Assembly: GCA_946185345.1 (NCBI GenBank)
Contig: CAMHJC010000007.1
Coordinates: 1 to 41,983, forward strand
Source: an uncultured Clostridia bacterium
Lineage (GTDB): Bacteria > Bacillota > Clostridia > Oscillospirales > Acutalibacteraceae
DNA length: 41,983 bases
Direction: 5' to 3'
Below, piece by piece: positions 32,537 to 41,012 of this stretch. The notes beneath the pieces are model-generated. The model made no database searches. It had not been told where the DNA came from and saw only the letters and a program-made list of their open reading frames with translations. How positions within the stretch are numbered: the stretch's first letter is position 1; every line of letters begins with the position of its first letter. The position numbers were made by a program, and so were the translations under genes.

Positions 32537-33118
32537 ATGGCAGATACAACAGGCGCTTCTGGATCCGCTCATTGGTACGTGATTCATACCTATGCGGGTT
32601 ATGAAAACAAGGTCGCTTCCGACCTGATGACAATAGTGGAAAACCGTAAGCTCCAGGACATGATTCTGGATGTCAAAATTCCCACGGAAACCGTTACCGA
32701 GACCGTTACGGTCAAAAAGGGCGGCGTGGAACAGCAGGTTGAGCGAGAAGTAGAACACAAGCTCTTCCCGGGTTATGTGCTTGTAAAAATGGTTATGACT
32801 AACGAAACCTGGTTTATAGTGCGCAATACGCGCGGCTGTACAGGCTTTGTGGGACATGATTCCAAACTCGTCCCCGACTCCAAGCCGGTTCCTCTCACCG
32901 ATGAAGAGGCCGCTAAGTGGGGCGTAGAGATGAAGTCCGAAAGATTTGCCTTTGAGGCAGGCGAAGAAGTCAAGGTTATCGACGGTTCCATGTCGGGACA
33001 TGTCGGCGTAGTCAATTCCATTGACCACGAAGCCAAGACCGCTGTGATAACGATAGACATGTTCGGCCGCAAGATTGAAGCCGAGGTCGATCTTCCCAGC
33101 GTAGTTCCGCTGAATTAA
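32537..33118 (+). CDS. nusG: Transcription termination/antitermination factor NusG
   Basis: A 193-residue protein with the N-terminal NGN domain (HWYVIHTYAGYENKVASDL; LFPGYVLVKMVM; WFIVRNTRGCTGFVG) and a C-terminal KOW domain (VIDGSMSGHVGVVNSI). It binds RNA polymerase and links it to ribosomes or Rho. ATG 32537 follows GGGAG; upstream in-frame codons lack a site. Confidence 0.96.
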   Translation: MADTTGASGSAHWYVIHTYAGYENKVASDLMTIVENRKLQDMILDVKIPTETVTETVTVKKGGVEQQVEREVEHKLFPGYVLVKMVMTNETWFIVRNTRGCTGFVGHDSKLVPDSKPVPLTDEEAAKWGVEMKSERFAFEAGEEVKVIDGSMSGHVGVVNSIDHEAKTAVITIDMFGRKIEAEVDLPSVVPLN

Positions 33119-33232
33119 CCGATCAGGCTGTTTTCGGTTTTCAGATGTGCCGGATCAGTCCGGCGGCGGCAGGCAAGACCGCTCGAAAACTTGCCGTTAG
33201 AGGCATGTGTGCCTGAAGTGCGCAGTGCTTCT

Positions 33233-33283
33233 GTGGGAGAGGCAGTAAATCTATTCCAAATAATGCTGTCTCGGTATCACCAC
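33233..33283 (+). promoter_or_regulatory. L1-site-like RNA element upstream of rplK
   Basis: GTGGGAGA (33233) and TATCACCAC (to 33283) frame a stem in the 185-base nusG-rplK gap. The strand pair GTGG/CCAC and the GGGAG shoulder recur in the rplK-rplA gap. Ribosomal protein L1 is known to bind a similar fold in its own mRNA and repress it; its use here is inference. Confidence 0.45.
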
Positions 33284-33303
33284 GTATTTGGAGGTGCTTT
33301 TTA

Positions 33304-33729
33304 ATGGCTCAGAAAGTAACAGGTTACATTAAACTTCAGATTCCGGCAGGCAAGGCAACACCGGCTCCCCCTGTTGGTCCTGCTCTTGGTCAGCACGGTG
33401 TCAACATCATGCAGTTCACCAAGGACTTCAATGAACGCACAAAGAACGATGTGGGTCTTATTATTCCTGTTGTCATTACAGTTTACGCAGATCGTTCCTT
33501 CACATTCGTAACCAAGACTCCCCCTGCAGCGGTCCTCATCAAGAAGGCATGCGGCATCGAGAGCGGTTCCGGCACACCTAACAAGACCAAGGTGGCCAAG
33601 ATCACCAAGGAACAGGTCAGAAAGATTGCTGAAACAAAGATGCCCGACCTTAACGCAGGCTCCATTGAGGCAGCCATGAGCATGGTCGCAGGTACAGCCC
33701 GCAGCATGGGCATTACAGTAGAGGACTGA
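33304..33729 (+). CDS. rplK: 50S ribosomal protein L11
   Basis: A 141-residue protein of standard length: [32 protein letters not shown], and a C-terminal RNA-binding domain ending [19 protein letters not shown]. It forms the GTPase-associated centre on 23S rRNA. GGAGGT precedes the start. Confidence 0.97.
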   Translation: MAQKVTGYIKLQIPAGKATPAPPVGPALGQHGVNIMQFTKDFNERTKNDVGLIIPVVITVYADRSFTFVTKTPPAAVLIKKACGIESGSGTPNKTKVAKITKEQVRKIAETKMPDLNAGSIEAAMSMVAGTARSMGITVED

Positions 33730-33754
33730 TTCCGATCATCCGGAAAGGTGCTCT

Positions 33755-33786
33755 ATGTGGGAGGAAACACTCCGATATTACCACAT
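33755..33786 (+). promoter_or_regulatory. L1-site-like RNA hairpin upstream of rplA
   Basis: ATGTGG (33755-33760) is fully complementary to CCACAT (33781-33786), with GGAGG and a GATATTA strand in the internal part. The rplK-rplA gap in many Firmicutes has a GTGGGAGG...CCAC element of this form. The hairpin ends just before the rplA ribosome site (AGGAGG at 33790), so L1 bound there could block translation. Confidence 0.55.
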
Positions 33787-33806
33787 TACAGGAGGATATT
33801 GACTAA

Positions 33807-34502
33807 ATGAAACACGGAAAGAAATATGTCGACGCCGCAAAGGCAGTTGACCGTTTGAAGTTATACGATTCCAATGAAGCCCTTGATCTCGTCATCAAGA
33901 CCGCAACCGCCAAGTTTGACGAGACTGTCGAAGTTCATGTCAAGCTGGGTGTTGACGGCCGTCACGCTGACCAGCAGGTCAGAGGCGCCATTGTTCTGCC
34001 CAACGGCACAGGCAAGAGCGTCAGAGTTCTCGCTATCTGCAAGGGCGACGCTCTCAAGGCAGCTGAGGCAGCCGGCGCTGATTATGTCGGAAATGATGAA
34101 TACATCCAGAAGATTCAGTCCGAAGGCTGGATGGACTTTGATGTGCTGATCACCACACCCGATATGATGGGTATGGTCGGCCGTCTCGGTAAGATCCTCG
34201 GTCCCCGCGGCTTGATGCCTAACCCGAAGGCCGGTACCGTTACTCCCGATATCGCCAGAGCTATCAAGGAAGCCAAGGCCGGTAAGATCGAGTACCGTCT
34301 GGACAAGACAAACATCATTCACTGCCCGATCGGCAAGGTTTCCTTCGGTACCGACAAGCTGCTTGAGAACTTCGATGCACTGCTCGGCGCTATCATCAAG
34401 GCAAAGCCTGCCGCCGCAAAGGGCCAGTACGTCCGTTCCTGCGTAGTCAGCTCTACAATGGGTGTCGGCGTCAAGATCAACCCCAACAAGGTTGGTATGT
34501 AA
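33807..34502 (+). CDS. rplA: 50S ribosomal protein L1
   Basis: A 231-residue protein with the L1 pattern: [55 protein letters not shown] and [20 protein letters not shown]. It binds 23S rRNA at the L1 stalk and usually its own mRNA. AGGAGG lies 11 bases upstream. The usual followers rplJ-rplL are absent: a terminator and an unrelated gene come next. Confidence 0.97.
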   Translation: MKHGKKYVDAAKAVDRLKLYDSNEALDLVIKTATAKFDETVEVHVKLGVDGRHADQQVRGAIVLPNGTGKSVRVLAICKGDALKAAEAAGADYVGNDEYIQKIQSEGWMDFDVLITTPDMMGMVGRLGKILGPRGLMPNPKAGTVTPDIARAIKEAKAGKIEYRLDKTNIIHCPIGKVSFGTDKLLENFDALLGAIIKAKPAAAKGQYVRSCVVSSTMGVGVKINPNKVGM

Positions 34503-34566
34503 TTTTACAGTTGTTTTACGGACCTGTCAGAACACGGGATCGTAATGCGTGCTAATCTGAGAAAAA

Positions 34567-34616
34567 AAGTGCCGTGTTTTGATCTCAATACTTCAGAAGC
34601 GGCACTTAATTTTTTA
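34567..34616 (+). terminator. Terminator after rplA
   Basis: AAGTGCCG (34567-34574) pairs with CGGCACTT (34600-34607) across a 25-base loop, followed by AATTTTTTA. A upstream of the stem may make it bidirectional. Confidence 0.75.
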
Positions 34617-34646
34617 TCAATTGCTTAGGAAAAGAGGTAACTAATT

Positions 34647-35072
34647 ATGAATTACACTTGCAAGACATGTGGCGGCCAGTTTGACAGCCAGCTCGGTATC
34701 TGTCCGTCATGCGGAACACCTGTTGAAGCTGCTCCCCAGGATAATCAACAGGCAGGATTCCAGCAGCCCGGCTATCCGCAGGCAGGATACCAGCAGCCCG
34801 GTTATCAGCAGCCCGGTTATCAGCAGTCAGGCTATCCCATGGGTGGCCCGACTCCTCCCAAGTCGAAGATGGCTGCCGGACTTCTCGGCATTTTCCTCGG
34901 AGCCTGGGGCGTTCACAACTTCTATCTCGGTTTCACCAGCAAGGCTGTCATCCAGATCGTCGTTTCGATTGTCACATGCGGCTTAGGTGGTCTCTGGGGC
35001 TTTATCGAGGGCATTATGATCCTTGCCGGCTCCATCAACACCGATGCTGACGGAAGACCGCTTGCACAGTAA
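34647..35072 (+). CDS. Zinc-ribbon TM2-domain protein with Q-x-G-Y repeats
   Basis: A 141-residue protein. A zinc ribbon (CKTCGG and CPSCG, ~5-22) is followed by a Gln/Pro/Gly/Tyr repeat linker (~36-65, units of QQPGYQ type) and a TM2 domain (~72-140). The TM2 domain has two hydrophobic segments, LLGIFLGAWGVHNFYLGFTS and GGLWGFIEGIMILAGSI. TM2 proteins are small membrane proteins of unknown role, common in Clostridia. AGAGGTA lies upstream. It is flanked by terminators on both sides, hence monocistronic. Confidence 0.88.
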   Translation: MNYTCKTCGGQFDSQLGICPSCGTPVEAAPQDNQQAGFQQPGYPQAGYQQPGYQQPGYQQSGYPMGGPTPPKSKMAAGLLGIFLGAWGVHNFYLGFTSKAVIQIVVSIVTCGLGGLWGFIEGIMILAGSINTDADGRPLAQ

Positions 35073-35140
35073 TCTTTTTTCAGGATTATCGAAAAACATA
35101 TAGCTTTCAGTTCGCTTTGGAAAAAAGTGAACTGGAAAAT

Positions 35141-35181
35141 GAAAACATCTGTCGCCGTATGACGGCAGGTGTTTTCTTTGT
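35141..35181 (+). terminator. Terminator after the TM2 gene
   Basis: GAAAACATCTGTCG pairs imperfectly with CGGCAGGTGTTTTC across an 8-base loop, followed by a T-rich tail (TTTGTTTTC). Confidence 0.7.
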
Positions 35182-35317
35182 TTTCTATAGGATGATGCGG
35201 ATTGGCCGTTTCCGGAGCGGAAAATCAGAAGCGTCGACCGTCTCGGCGCAAAAGATTTGAGGGTAAAAGCGTTCTGAACCGTCCTTAAAAGCATCGTTCA
35301 AAGGAGATGATGAAAGA

Positions 35318-36715
35318 ATGAACAGGTTAACTGTAAAAAAATATCTGGGCGGCAGGGAATTTCTGAAACGGTTTCTGCTGATAGCCATGCCCATTGCGGT
35401 GCAGAACGGTATCACCAACTTTGTGAATATGCTTGATAATCTGATGGTCGGTCAGCTGGGTACATACCAGATGAACGGCGTTTCCATTGTCAACCAGATT
35501 AATCTGATCCCTTATCTGGCACTTTTCGGAGCGATGGCCGGAGCAGGAATCTTCACGGCACAGTTCTACGGCAGCGGCGACAGTGAAGGCATCAAATACA
35601 CTTTCCGCTTCAAGCTGTGCGTATTCGTTCTTCTTGTGACGGGTGCGATTGCCGTCACAATGCTGTTCGGCGGCGATCTGATCACGCTTTTCCTCCACAG
35701 CGAAAACACCGCCGACGTGGAAATGACCAGAAAATACGGTTTGGATTATATGGGAATCGTCATGTGGAGTCTGATTCCCTTCGGGATGTGCCAGGTGTAT
35801 GTCAGCACACTGCGCGAGGTGGGCGAGACAGTGGTGCCGATGAAGGCGGGACTTGCGGCCGTTGTGGTGAATATCGTCATGAACTGGGTGCTGATTTTCG
35901 GCAGATTCGGTCTGCCGGCTATGGGCGTAAAGGGTGCCGCTCTGGCCACCATTCTCGCCAGAATTTCGGAATGGGCGATAGTCGCCGTATGGCTGCACAC
36001 ACATGTCGGCAGGTACTCGTTTGTCAGGGGACTGCTGCGCTCCATGCATATTCCGGCAAAGCTGATCGGCAGGGTGACGGTCAAATGTATTCCCCTGATA
36101 ATCAATGAAAGCCTCTGGGCCTTCGGAATAACCATGTTGACCCAGAGTTACTCCACAAGAGGACTGGACGCCGTGGCGGGAGTGAATATCTGCTCCACGC
36201 TCTCCAATGTGTTCTCGGTGTTTTTCATAGCGGCAGGCGACGCAATCGCCATCATGATCGGTCAGCTTCTCGGTGCCGGCAGGATGGAGGAGGCGCGAAG
36301 CTCCGACAGGATCCTCTGCACCTATTCCGTGCTCGGCAGCGCGGGAATGGGTCTGATAATGGCCGTCTGCGCTCCCTTTTATCCACTGCTGTACAATACC
36401 ACTCCGGATGTGAGGCGGCTGGCGACAATGCTGCTCCTGATTGCCGCCGTGATGCTGCCGGTCGATGCGTATACCAGTGCGGCTTACTTTACCCTCCGGT
36501 CGGGCGGAAATACCTTTGTTACCTTTCTTTTTGACGGATTCTATATGCTTTTGGTCGTGGTGCCGATTGCCTACGTTCTTTCACGGTTTACCTCGCTGCC
36601 CATTATTCCGGTCTACCTACTCTGCCGTTCTTCCGAGATGATCAAATCTCTGATCGGCTTTGTTCTGCTCAGAAAGGGCGTATGGGTGAATAACATTGTG
36701 GAAAACATGACATGA
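35318..36715 (+). CDS. MATE family multidrug efflux protein
   Basis: A 465-residue protein with 12 TM helices in two related halves. MATE landmarks are IAMPIAVQNGITNFVNMLDN then MVGQLG near the N-terminus and INESLWAFGITMLTQSYSTR in the second half. It is of the NorM/DinF type and exports cationic drugs or metabolites by Na+ or H+ antiport; the substrate is unknown. AAAGGAG precedes ATG 35318. It stands alone. Confidence 0.92.
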   Translation: MNRLTVKKYLGGREFLKRFLLIAMPIAVQNGITNFVNMLDNLMVGQLGTYQMNGVSIVNQINLIPYLALFGAMAGAGIFTAQFYGSGDSEGIKYTFRFKLCVFVLLVTGAIAVTMLFGGDLITLFLHSENTADVEMTRKYGLDYMGIVMWSLIPFGMCQVYVSTLREVGETVVPMKAGLAAVVVNIVMNWVLIFGRFGLPAMGVKGAALATILARISEWAIVAVWLHTHVGRYSFVRGLLRSMHIPAKLIGRVTVKCIPLIINESLWAFGITMLTQSYSTRGLDAVAGVNICSTLSNVFSVFFIAAGDAIAIMIGQLLGAGRMEEARSSDRILCTYSVLGSAGMGLIMAVCAPFYPLLYNTTPDVRRLATMLLLIAAVMLPVDAYTSAAYFTLRSGGNTFVTFLFDGFYMLLVVVPIAYVLSRFTSLPIIPVYLLCRSSEMIKSLIGFVLLRKGVWVNNIVENMT

Positions 36716-36781
36716 TTTTTTGTGTCAAACGTAGAATGTGCCGAAAACCCGGTTAAATTCAAAAATATAGTCCGAATTTAC

Positions 36782-36810
36782 TTGAAATTGATCGAAAAAA
36801 ATGCTATAGT
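36782..36810 (+). promoter_or_regulatory. Promoter of the ACT-protein gene (threonine cluster)
   Basis: -35 TTGAAA (36782-36787), 17-base spacer, -10 TATAGT (36805-36810). The predicted transcription start near 36817 lies downstream of the first in-frame start at 36816 and so rules it out. Confidence 0.78.
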
Positions 36811-36854
36811 GTTCATTGACACGATACAATCGTACACGGGTGGTGGATTCTACA

Positions 36855-37295
36855 TTGTCTGAAGAGTATTATATTGTAAGCAGCAAGGCGCTGCCGGAGG
36901 TATTTGCCAAGGTAGTTGCCGCCAAACGTCTGCTTGGCACAGGAGCGGCACATTCGGCATCCGAAGCCGCCAGACTTGTGGGAATATCCCGCAGTGCCTT
37001 TTATAAATACAAGGACATGGTGATGCCGTACGATAATGCGGAAGAGTCCCGTGTGCTGACCATTCAGTCGATGCTCAAGGATCAGCCGGGCGTCCTTTCG
37101 TCCATGATCACCTCTTTCTTTGACGCAGGGGCGAATATACTCACGGTCAATCAGAACATTCCGGCGAACGGAGCGGCTTATGTAACGGTTTCGGTCAGTA
37201 CGGGCAATATGGAGATAAGCGTTCCGGAGCTTTTTGAGCGGCTCAGGGCGCTGGACGGAGTGATATCCGTCTCCGGCATAGGCGTCGGAGTATGA
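36855..37295 (+). CDS. UPF0735 ACT-domain protein (PheB-like)
   Basis: A 146-residue protein. The N-terminal half holds a helix-turn-helix-like segment (SASEAARLVGISRSAFYKYK). The C-terminal half is an ACT domain (QSMLKDQPGVLSSMITSFFD to SVSGIGVGV). This is the UPF0735/PheB pattern, found next to hom-thrB in many Firmicutes; an amino-acid-responsive regulatory role is inferred, not proven. TTG 36855 is chosen: it has GGTGG eight bases upstream and yields the family's normal length, whereas 36816 precedes the likely transcription start. GTG 36840 or 36843 remain possible. Confidence 0.85.
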   Translation: MSEEYYIVSSKALPEVFAKVVAAKRLLGTGAAHSASEAARLVGISRSAFYKYKDMVMPYDNAEESRVLTIQSMLKDQPGVLSSMITSFFDAGANILTVNQNIPANGAAYVTVSVSTGNMEISVPELFERLRALDGVISVSGIGVGV

Positions 37296-37389
37296 ACAGG
37301 GGAAACGCCGGCATTACCATGGCGTTGGTTAATTATCGGATAAAACATATTATCAAATAAAAAATACATCGGAAAGCAGTGATTTTTTT

Positions 37390-38628
37390 ATGGTCAAAAT
37401 AGCAGTTATGGGTCACGGCGTTGTAGGCTCCGGCGTTGTCGAGGTTCTTATGAAAAACCACGAGGGCATTGAGCAGCGTGCCAAGGAAGGCATCGAGGTC
37501 AAATACATTCTCGATCTGCGTGACTTTCCTGAGTTGCCATATGCCGATAAATTCGTCAAGGACGTCAATATTATTCTCAATGATCCCGAAGTCGAGATTG
37601 TTGTGGAATGTATGGGCGGTGTAAAGCCTGCTTTTGATTTCTGTATGAACAGTCTCAAGGCCGGCAAGAGCGTTGTCACCTCCAACAAGGAGCTTGTCGC
37701 CGCAAGAGGGCAGGAGCTTCTTGAGGTGGCAAAGGAAAAAAATCTCAATTTCCTCTTTGAGGCCAGTGTCGGCGGCGGAATTCCGATCATCAGACCGCTT
37801 GCTCAGTGCATGGCGGCCAATGAGATTGCGGCTGTCGCCGGAATACTCAACGGCACAACCAATTTCATCCTCACCAAAATGATAACCGAGAATATGCCTT
37901 TTGACGAGGCTCTGCAATTGGCTCAGAATCTCGGCTATGCCGAAAAAGATCCGACTGCCGATGTCGACGGACACGATGCCTGCCGCAAGATCTGTATTCT
38001 CGCTTCGCTGGTCTGCGGCAAACATGTCTATCCCAAGGACGTTTATGTGGAAGGCATCCGCAACATCACACTGGAGGATGTGGCCTATGCCGACCGTTTC
38101 AAAGCGGCCATCAAGCTGATAGGGCTTTTCAGGGTTCAGGAGGACGGCAAGCTTCAGATCAATGTCGCACCGAGAATGGTATCCAAGAATTCTCCGCTTG
38201 CGGGCGTCAATGACGTATTCAACGCCATCTGCGTGATCGGTGACGCCACGGACGAGGTCATGTTCTACGGCAAGGGCGCCGGCAAGCTGCCGACTGCGAG
38301 CGCCGTTGTGGCCGACGTCATTGACTGCGTCAAGCACCGTGTGGCACGCAAATATCTCTATTGGGCGCCTGCGGAGGAAGGCATGATTGCCGATTATCAC
38401 GATGAGCGCTGTTCCATGTATCTGCGTCTCTGCGGCAAGAGCTCCGATGAACTGATGACCATTGCCAACGAGCTTTGCAGGGAATGTATCTATACCGAGG
38501 GAGTCAATCCCGATGAAATAGCCATTATTACCGATGTCGCCACCTATGCCGAGCAGGAGCTTATCGCAAAGAAATTCATTGCCAGAGGCGTGAATGTCAT
38601 AAGCGCCATGAGAACGCTCAGTATGTAA
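37390..38628 (+). CDS. hom: Homoserine dehydrogenase
   Basis: A 412-residue enzyme reducing aspartate semialdehyde to homoserine with NAD(P)H. It has an N-terminal dinucleotide site (VKIAVMGHGVVGSGVVEVLM), the family signature in EASVGGGIPIIRPL and ILNGTTNFILTKM, the catalytic-domain DPTADVDGHDACRK, and a C-terminal ACT domain (~345-412) for threonine feedback. GGAAAG is upstream at a long spacing. A weak promoter (TTGGTT at 37325, TATTAT at 37348) lies in the gap after the ACT-protein gene. Confidence 0.96.
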   Translation: MVKIAVMGHGVVGSGVVEVLMKNHEGIEQRAKEGIEVKYILDLRDFPELPYADKFVKDVNIILNDPEVEIVVECMGGVKPAFDFCMNSLKAGKSVVTSNKELVAARGQELLEVAKEKNLNFLFEASVGGGIPIIRPLAQCMAANEIAAVAGILNGTTNFILTKMITENMPFDEALQLAQNLGYAEKDPTADVDGHDACRKICILASLVCGKHVYPKDVYVEGIRNITLEDVAYADRFKAAIKLIGLFRVQEDGKLQINVAPRMVSKNSPLAGVNDVFNAICVIGDATDEVMFYGKGAGKLPTASAVVADVIDCVKHRVARKYLYWAPAEEGMIADYHDERCSMYLRLCGKSSDELMTIANELCRECIYTEGVNPDEIAIITDVATYAEQELIAKKFIARGVNVISAMRTLSM

Positions 38629-38645
38629 CGGCAGGGTGACGCTTG

Positions 38646-39545
38646 ATGAAATTCAGAATTCCGGCGACCAGTGCCAATATCGGTTCGGGCTTTGACGCCC
38701 TGGGCATTGCGCTTTCAATGTACAACGAAGTCGAGATCGAAGAAAGCGACCGACTCGAAATAACTTCTCTGGACGATGTGGAGGTTCCCACAGATGAGGA
38801 TAATCTGATCTACCGTTCAGCCTGCCGGCTCTATGAGGAATGCGGCAGACCGCTGCCGGAAGGTTTCAGAATCGCTCAGAGCAATGTGATACCCATGACG
38901 CGCGGCCTCGGCTCCAGTTCGGCCTGCGTCGCGGCGGGACTTCTGGGAGCCAATTATCTGCTGGGCAAGCCGCTCGGCAGGGAAGAGCTTGTCAATATCG
39001 CCTGTTCCATCGAAGGCCACCCCGACAATACCACGCCGGCATTGCTCGGAGGTCTGACCTCGGCGGCAGTGGAAAACGGCAAAGTTTACGCCGTCACCCT
39101 GCATGTGGCGGATAAATTCCGTTTTGCTGCATTTATTCCGGATTTCGAGCTGAAGACCTCGGTGGCAAGAAGCATTCTTCCTCAGACGGTGTCTCGTGAA
39201 GACGCAGTCTACAATCTCTCCCGCTCGGCGCTGATGGCGGGTTCGCTTGCCACGGGGAATGTGGAAAACCTGCGGATTGCCGTGCAGGACAGGCTTCATC
39301 AGCCCTATCGTCTGGGACTGATTCCCGGAGCGGAAGGTATTTTCCGTCTTACCTATGAATACGGCTCCTATGCCACCTACATCAGCGGAGCAGGTCCCAC
39401 GGTGATGTCGATCATCAGCCGCCGGTACGAGGAGGAATTCGAGAGCGAGATGACCCGTGAGCTTGAGCGGCGGGGACTCGGCAACTGGCGGATGGTGATA
39501 CTTGATGTGGATTCCAGGGGAGCCAAACTGCTGAAACAGCAATAG
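38646..39545 (+). CDS. thrB: Homoserine kinase
   Basis: A 299-residue GHMP kinase that phosphorylates homoserine. It has the N-terminal IPATSANIGSGFDALGIALS, ATP-binding RGLGSSSACVAAGLLGAN, and a C-terminal YISGAGPTVMSI. AGGGTGA stands six bases before ATG 38646, 17 bases after the hom stop, so the two are one operon. No thrC follows in the window. Confidence 0.96.
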   Translation: MKFRIPATSANIGSGFDALGIALSMYNEVEIEESDRLEITSLDDVEVPTDEDNLIYRSACRLYEECGRPLPEGFRIAQSNVIPMTRGLGSSSACVAAGLLGANYLLGKPLGREELVNIACSIEGHPDNTTPALLGGLTSAAVENGKVYAVTLHVADKFRFAAFIPDFELKTSVARSILPQTVSREDAVYNLSRSALMAGSLATGNVENLRIAVQDRLHQPYRLGLIPGAEGIFRLTYEYGSYATYISGAGPTVMSIISRRYEEEFESEMTRELERRGLGNWRMVILDVDSRGAKLLKQQ

Positions 39546-39678
39546 CGTGCATTGGCGGGAAAACAGCGGACAATCGCAAATGCCGCTTTCCAAACATATT
39601 ATGCAAAAGGCGGAAACGCCTTAACGCATAAGCAAGGCAAAAAATCTTCTAATAAAAAATATCGGAGGTATTGAACAG

Positions 39679-40884
39679 ATGGGTTTAATAGTTCAAAAAT
39701 TCGGAGGTACATCGGTTGCCGACGCCGAGCGAGTGATGAATGTCGCCCGGATCGTCACCGACACCTACAAGCAGGGCAATAAGGTTGTAGTGGTTGTATC
39801 GGCTCAGGGCGACACGACCGACGATCTGATTGAAAAGGCAAAGGAGATCAACCCTTCTGCGTCCAAGAGAGAGCTTGACATGCTGATGACTGCGGGCGAG
39901 CAGATTTCCATCTCTCTTCTCGCAATGGCCATCCAGAAGCTCGGCTATCCCGTCATTTCCCTTCTGGGCTGGCAGGCCGGCTTCGTGACCAGCTCGGTTT
40001 ACGGCAGTGCCAGAATCAGACGTATTGAGACTGACAGACTTCAGAGCGAGCTAGACCAGAACAAGATTGTGGTTGTGGCCGGTTTCCAGGGTCTCAATAA
40101 ATACGACGATATGACCACGCTCGGCAGAGGCGGCAGCGATACCAGCGCCGTTGCCATTGCGGCGGCGCTTCGTGCGGACAGATGCCAGATATTCACTGAT
40201 GTGGAAGGCGTTTACACAGCTGATCCCCGCAAGGTGGAAAATGCCGTCAAGCTTCAGGAGATCACCTATGACGAGATGCTCGAGCTTGCCACCCTCGGCG
40301 CACAGGTTCTCAACAACCGTTCGGTTGAAATGGCCAAGAAGTATAACGTACAACTGGAAGTGCTTTCTTCACTTGTCAGAAAGCCGGGTACTATAGTTAA
40401 GGAGAAGGTAAAAATGGAAAAAATGCTTATCAGCGGCGTAGCCAAGGACACTCACGTAGCCAGAATTTCGCTTTTGGGACTTCCCGATGAGCCGGGCGTA
40501 GCGTTCCAGGCGTTCAGCCGCCTTGCCGCCAAGAATATCAATGTCGACATCATTCTGCAATCCATCGGCAGAGACGGCACCAAGGACATCAGCTTCACGG
40601 TTGCCGAGGACTGCGCAGACGAGGCTGTCGAAGTCATGAATGAATTTGTCGCAAGCATAGGCGGCAAGGGCGTCGCAGTTGACAATGAGGTCGCCAAGGT
40701 ATCCATTGTCGGCGCAGGCATGGAGACTCATGCGGGCGTTGCTTCCAAGATGTTCGAGGCCCTGTACGGCGCTCACATCAACATCAGAATGATCTCCACC
40801 AGCGAGATCAAGATTTCCGTCCTTATCAACGAAGAGGATGCGGACAAAGCCGTTTCCGCTATTCACGCAATGTTCATCGGCTGA
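39679..40884 (+). CDS. lysC: Aspartokinase, alpha subunit
   Basis: A 401-residue enzyme phosphorylating aspartate, the first step to lysine, threonine and methionine. The kinase domain starts VQKFGGTSVAD, with MTAGEQISISLLAMA and TLGRGGSDTSAVAIAAAL; two ACT domains follow (~255-401) for feedback control. GGAGGT lies before ATG 39679. The ~130-base gap after thrB shows no clear terminator and is too short for a lysine riboswitch. An internal in-frame start with a strong ribosome site lies at 40414. Confidence 0.97.
   Translation: MGLIVQKFGGTSVADAERVMNVARIVTDTYKQGNKVVVVVSAQGDTTDDLIEKAKEINPSASKRELDMLMTAGEQISISLLAMAIQKLGYPVISLLGWQAGFVTSSVYGSARIRRIETDRLQSELDQNKIVVVAGFQGLNKYDDMTTLGRGGSDTSAVAIAAALRADRCQIFTDVEGVYTADPRKVENAVKLQEITYDEMLELATLGAQVLNNRSVEMAKKYNVQLEVLSSLVRKPGTIVKEKVKMEKMLISGVAKDTHVARISLLGLPDEPGVAFQAFSRLAAKNINVDIILQSIGRDGTKDISFTVAEDCADEAVEVMNEFVASIGGKGVAVDNEVAKVSIVGAGMETHAGVASKMFEALYGAHINIRMISTSEIKISVLINEEDADKAVSAIHAMFIG
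40399..40404 (+). promoter_or_regulatory. Internal ribosome binding site inside lysC
   Basis: AAGGAG lies nine bases before an in-frame ATG (40414, codon 246), exactly at the border between kinase and ACT domains. It decides the start of the separate beta subunit. Confidence 0.75.
40414..40884 (+). CDS. Aspartokinase beta (regulatory) subunit from an internal in-frame start
   Basis: The last 156 residues of the aspartokinase gene can be made on their own from ATG 40414 (MEKMLISGVAKDTH and so on). They contain both ACT domains. In Bacillus subtilis aspartokinase II the beta subunit arises in the same way, from an in-frame start within lysC, and the enzyme is alpha2beta2. The site here matches in frame, domain position and ribosome-site quality. 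Production is therefore likely but inferred. Confidence 0.7.
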   Translation: MEKMLISGVAKDTHVARISLLGLPDEPGVAFQAFSRLAAKNINVDIILQSIGRDGTKDISFTVAEDCADEAVEVMNEFVASIGGKGVAVDNEVAKVSIVGAGMETHAGVASKMFEALYGAHINIRMISTSEIKISVLINEEDADKAVSAIHAMFIG

Positions 40885-40945
40885 TTTCAACCGAAAGATC
40901 ATTTTATTCATTTCATCATCTTATAATGATACGCAGCGCATCAAT

Positions 40946-40975
40946 GCCGGCCGAAATGCCGGTGTTGGTGTGTTC
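40946..40975 (+). terminator. Weak candidate terminator after lysC
   Basis: GCCGGC (40946-40951) and GCCGGT (40958-40963) form a six-pair stem followed by a T/G-rich tail without a clean T run. Confidence 0.3.
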
Positions 40976-41012
40976 TTGTGTTTATGACGAATCATAGGGG
41001 AGGATTAATGAA

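Noticed and set aside
37333-38400. A 355-codon minus-strand open frame opposite hom
   Set aside because: hom is certain from its motifs; the antisense translation resembles no protein family.
39546-39678. Lysine riboswitch before lysC
   Set aside because: The gap is only ~130 bases and shows no terminator stem or extended multi-helix pattern; the usual element is longer.
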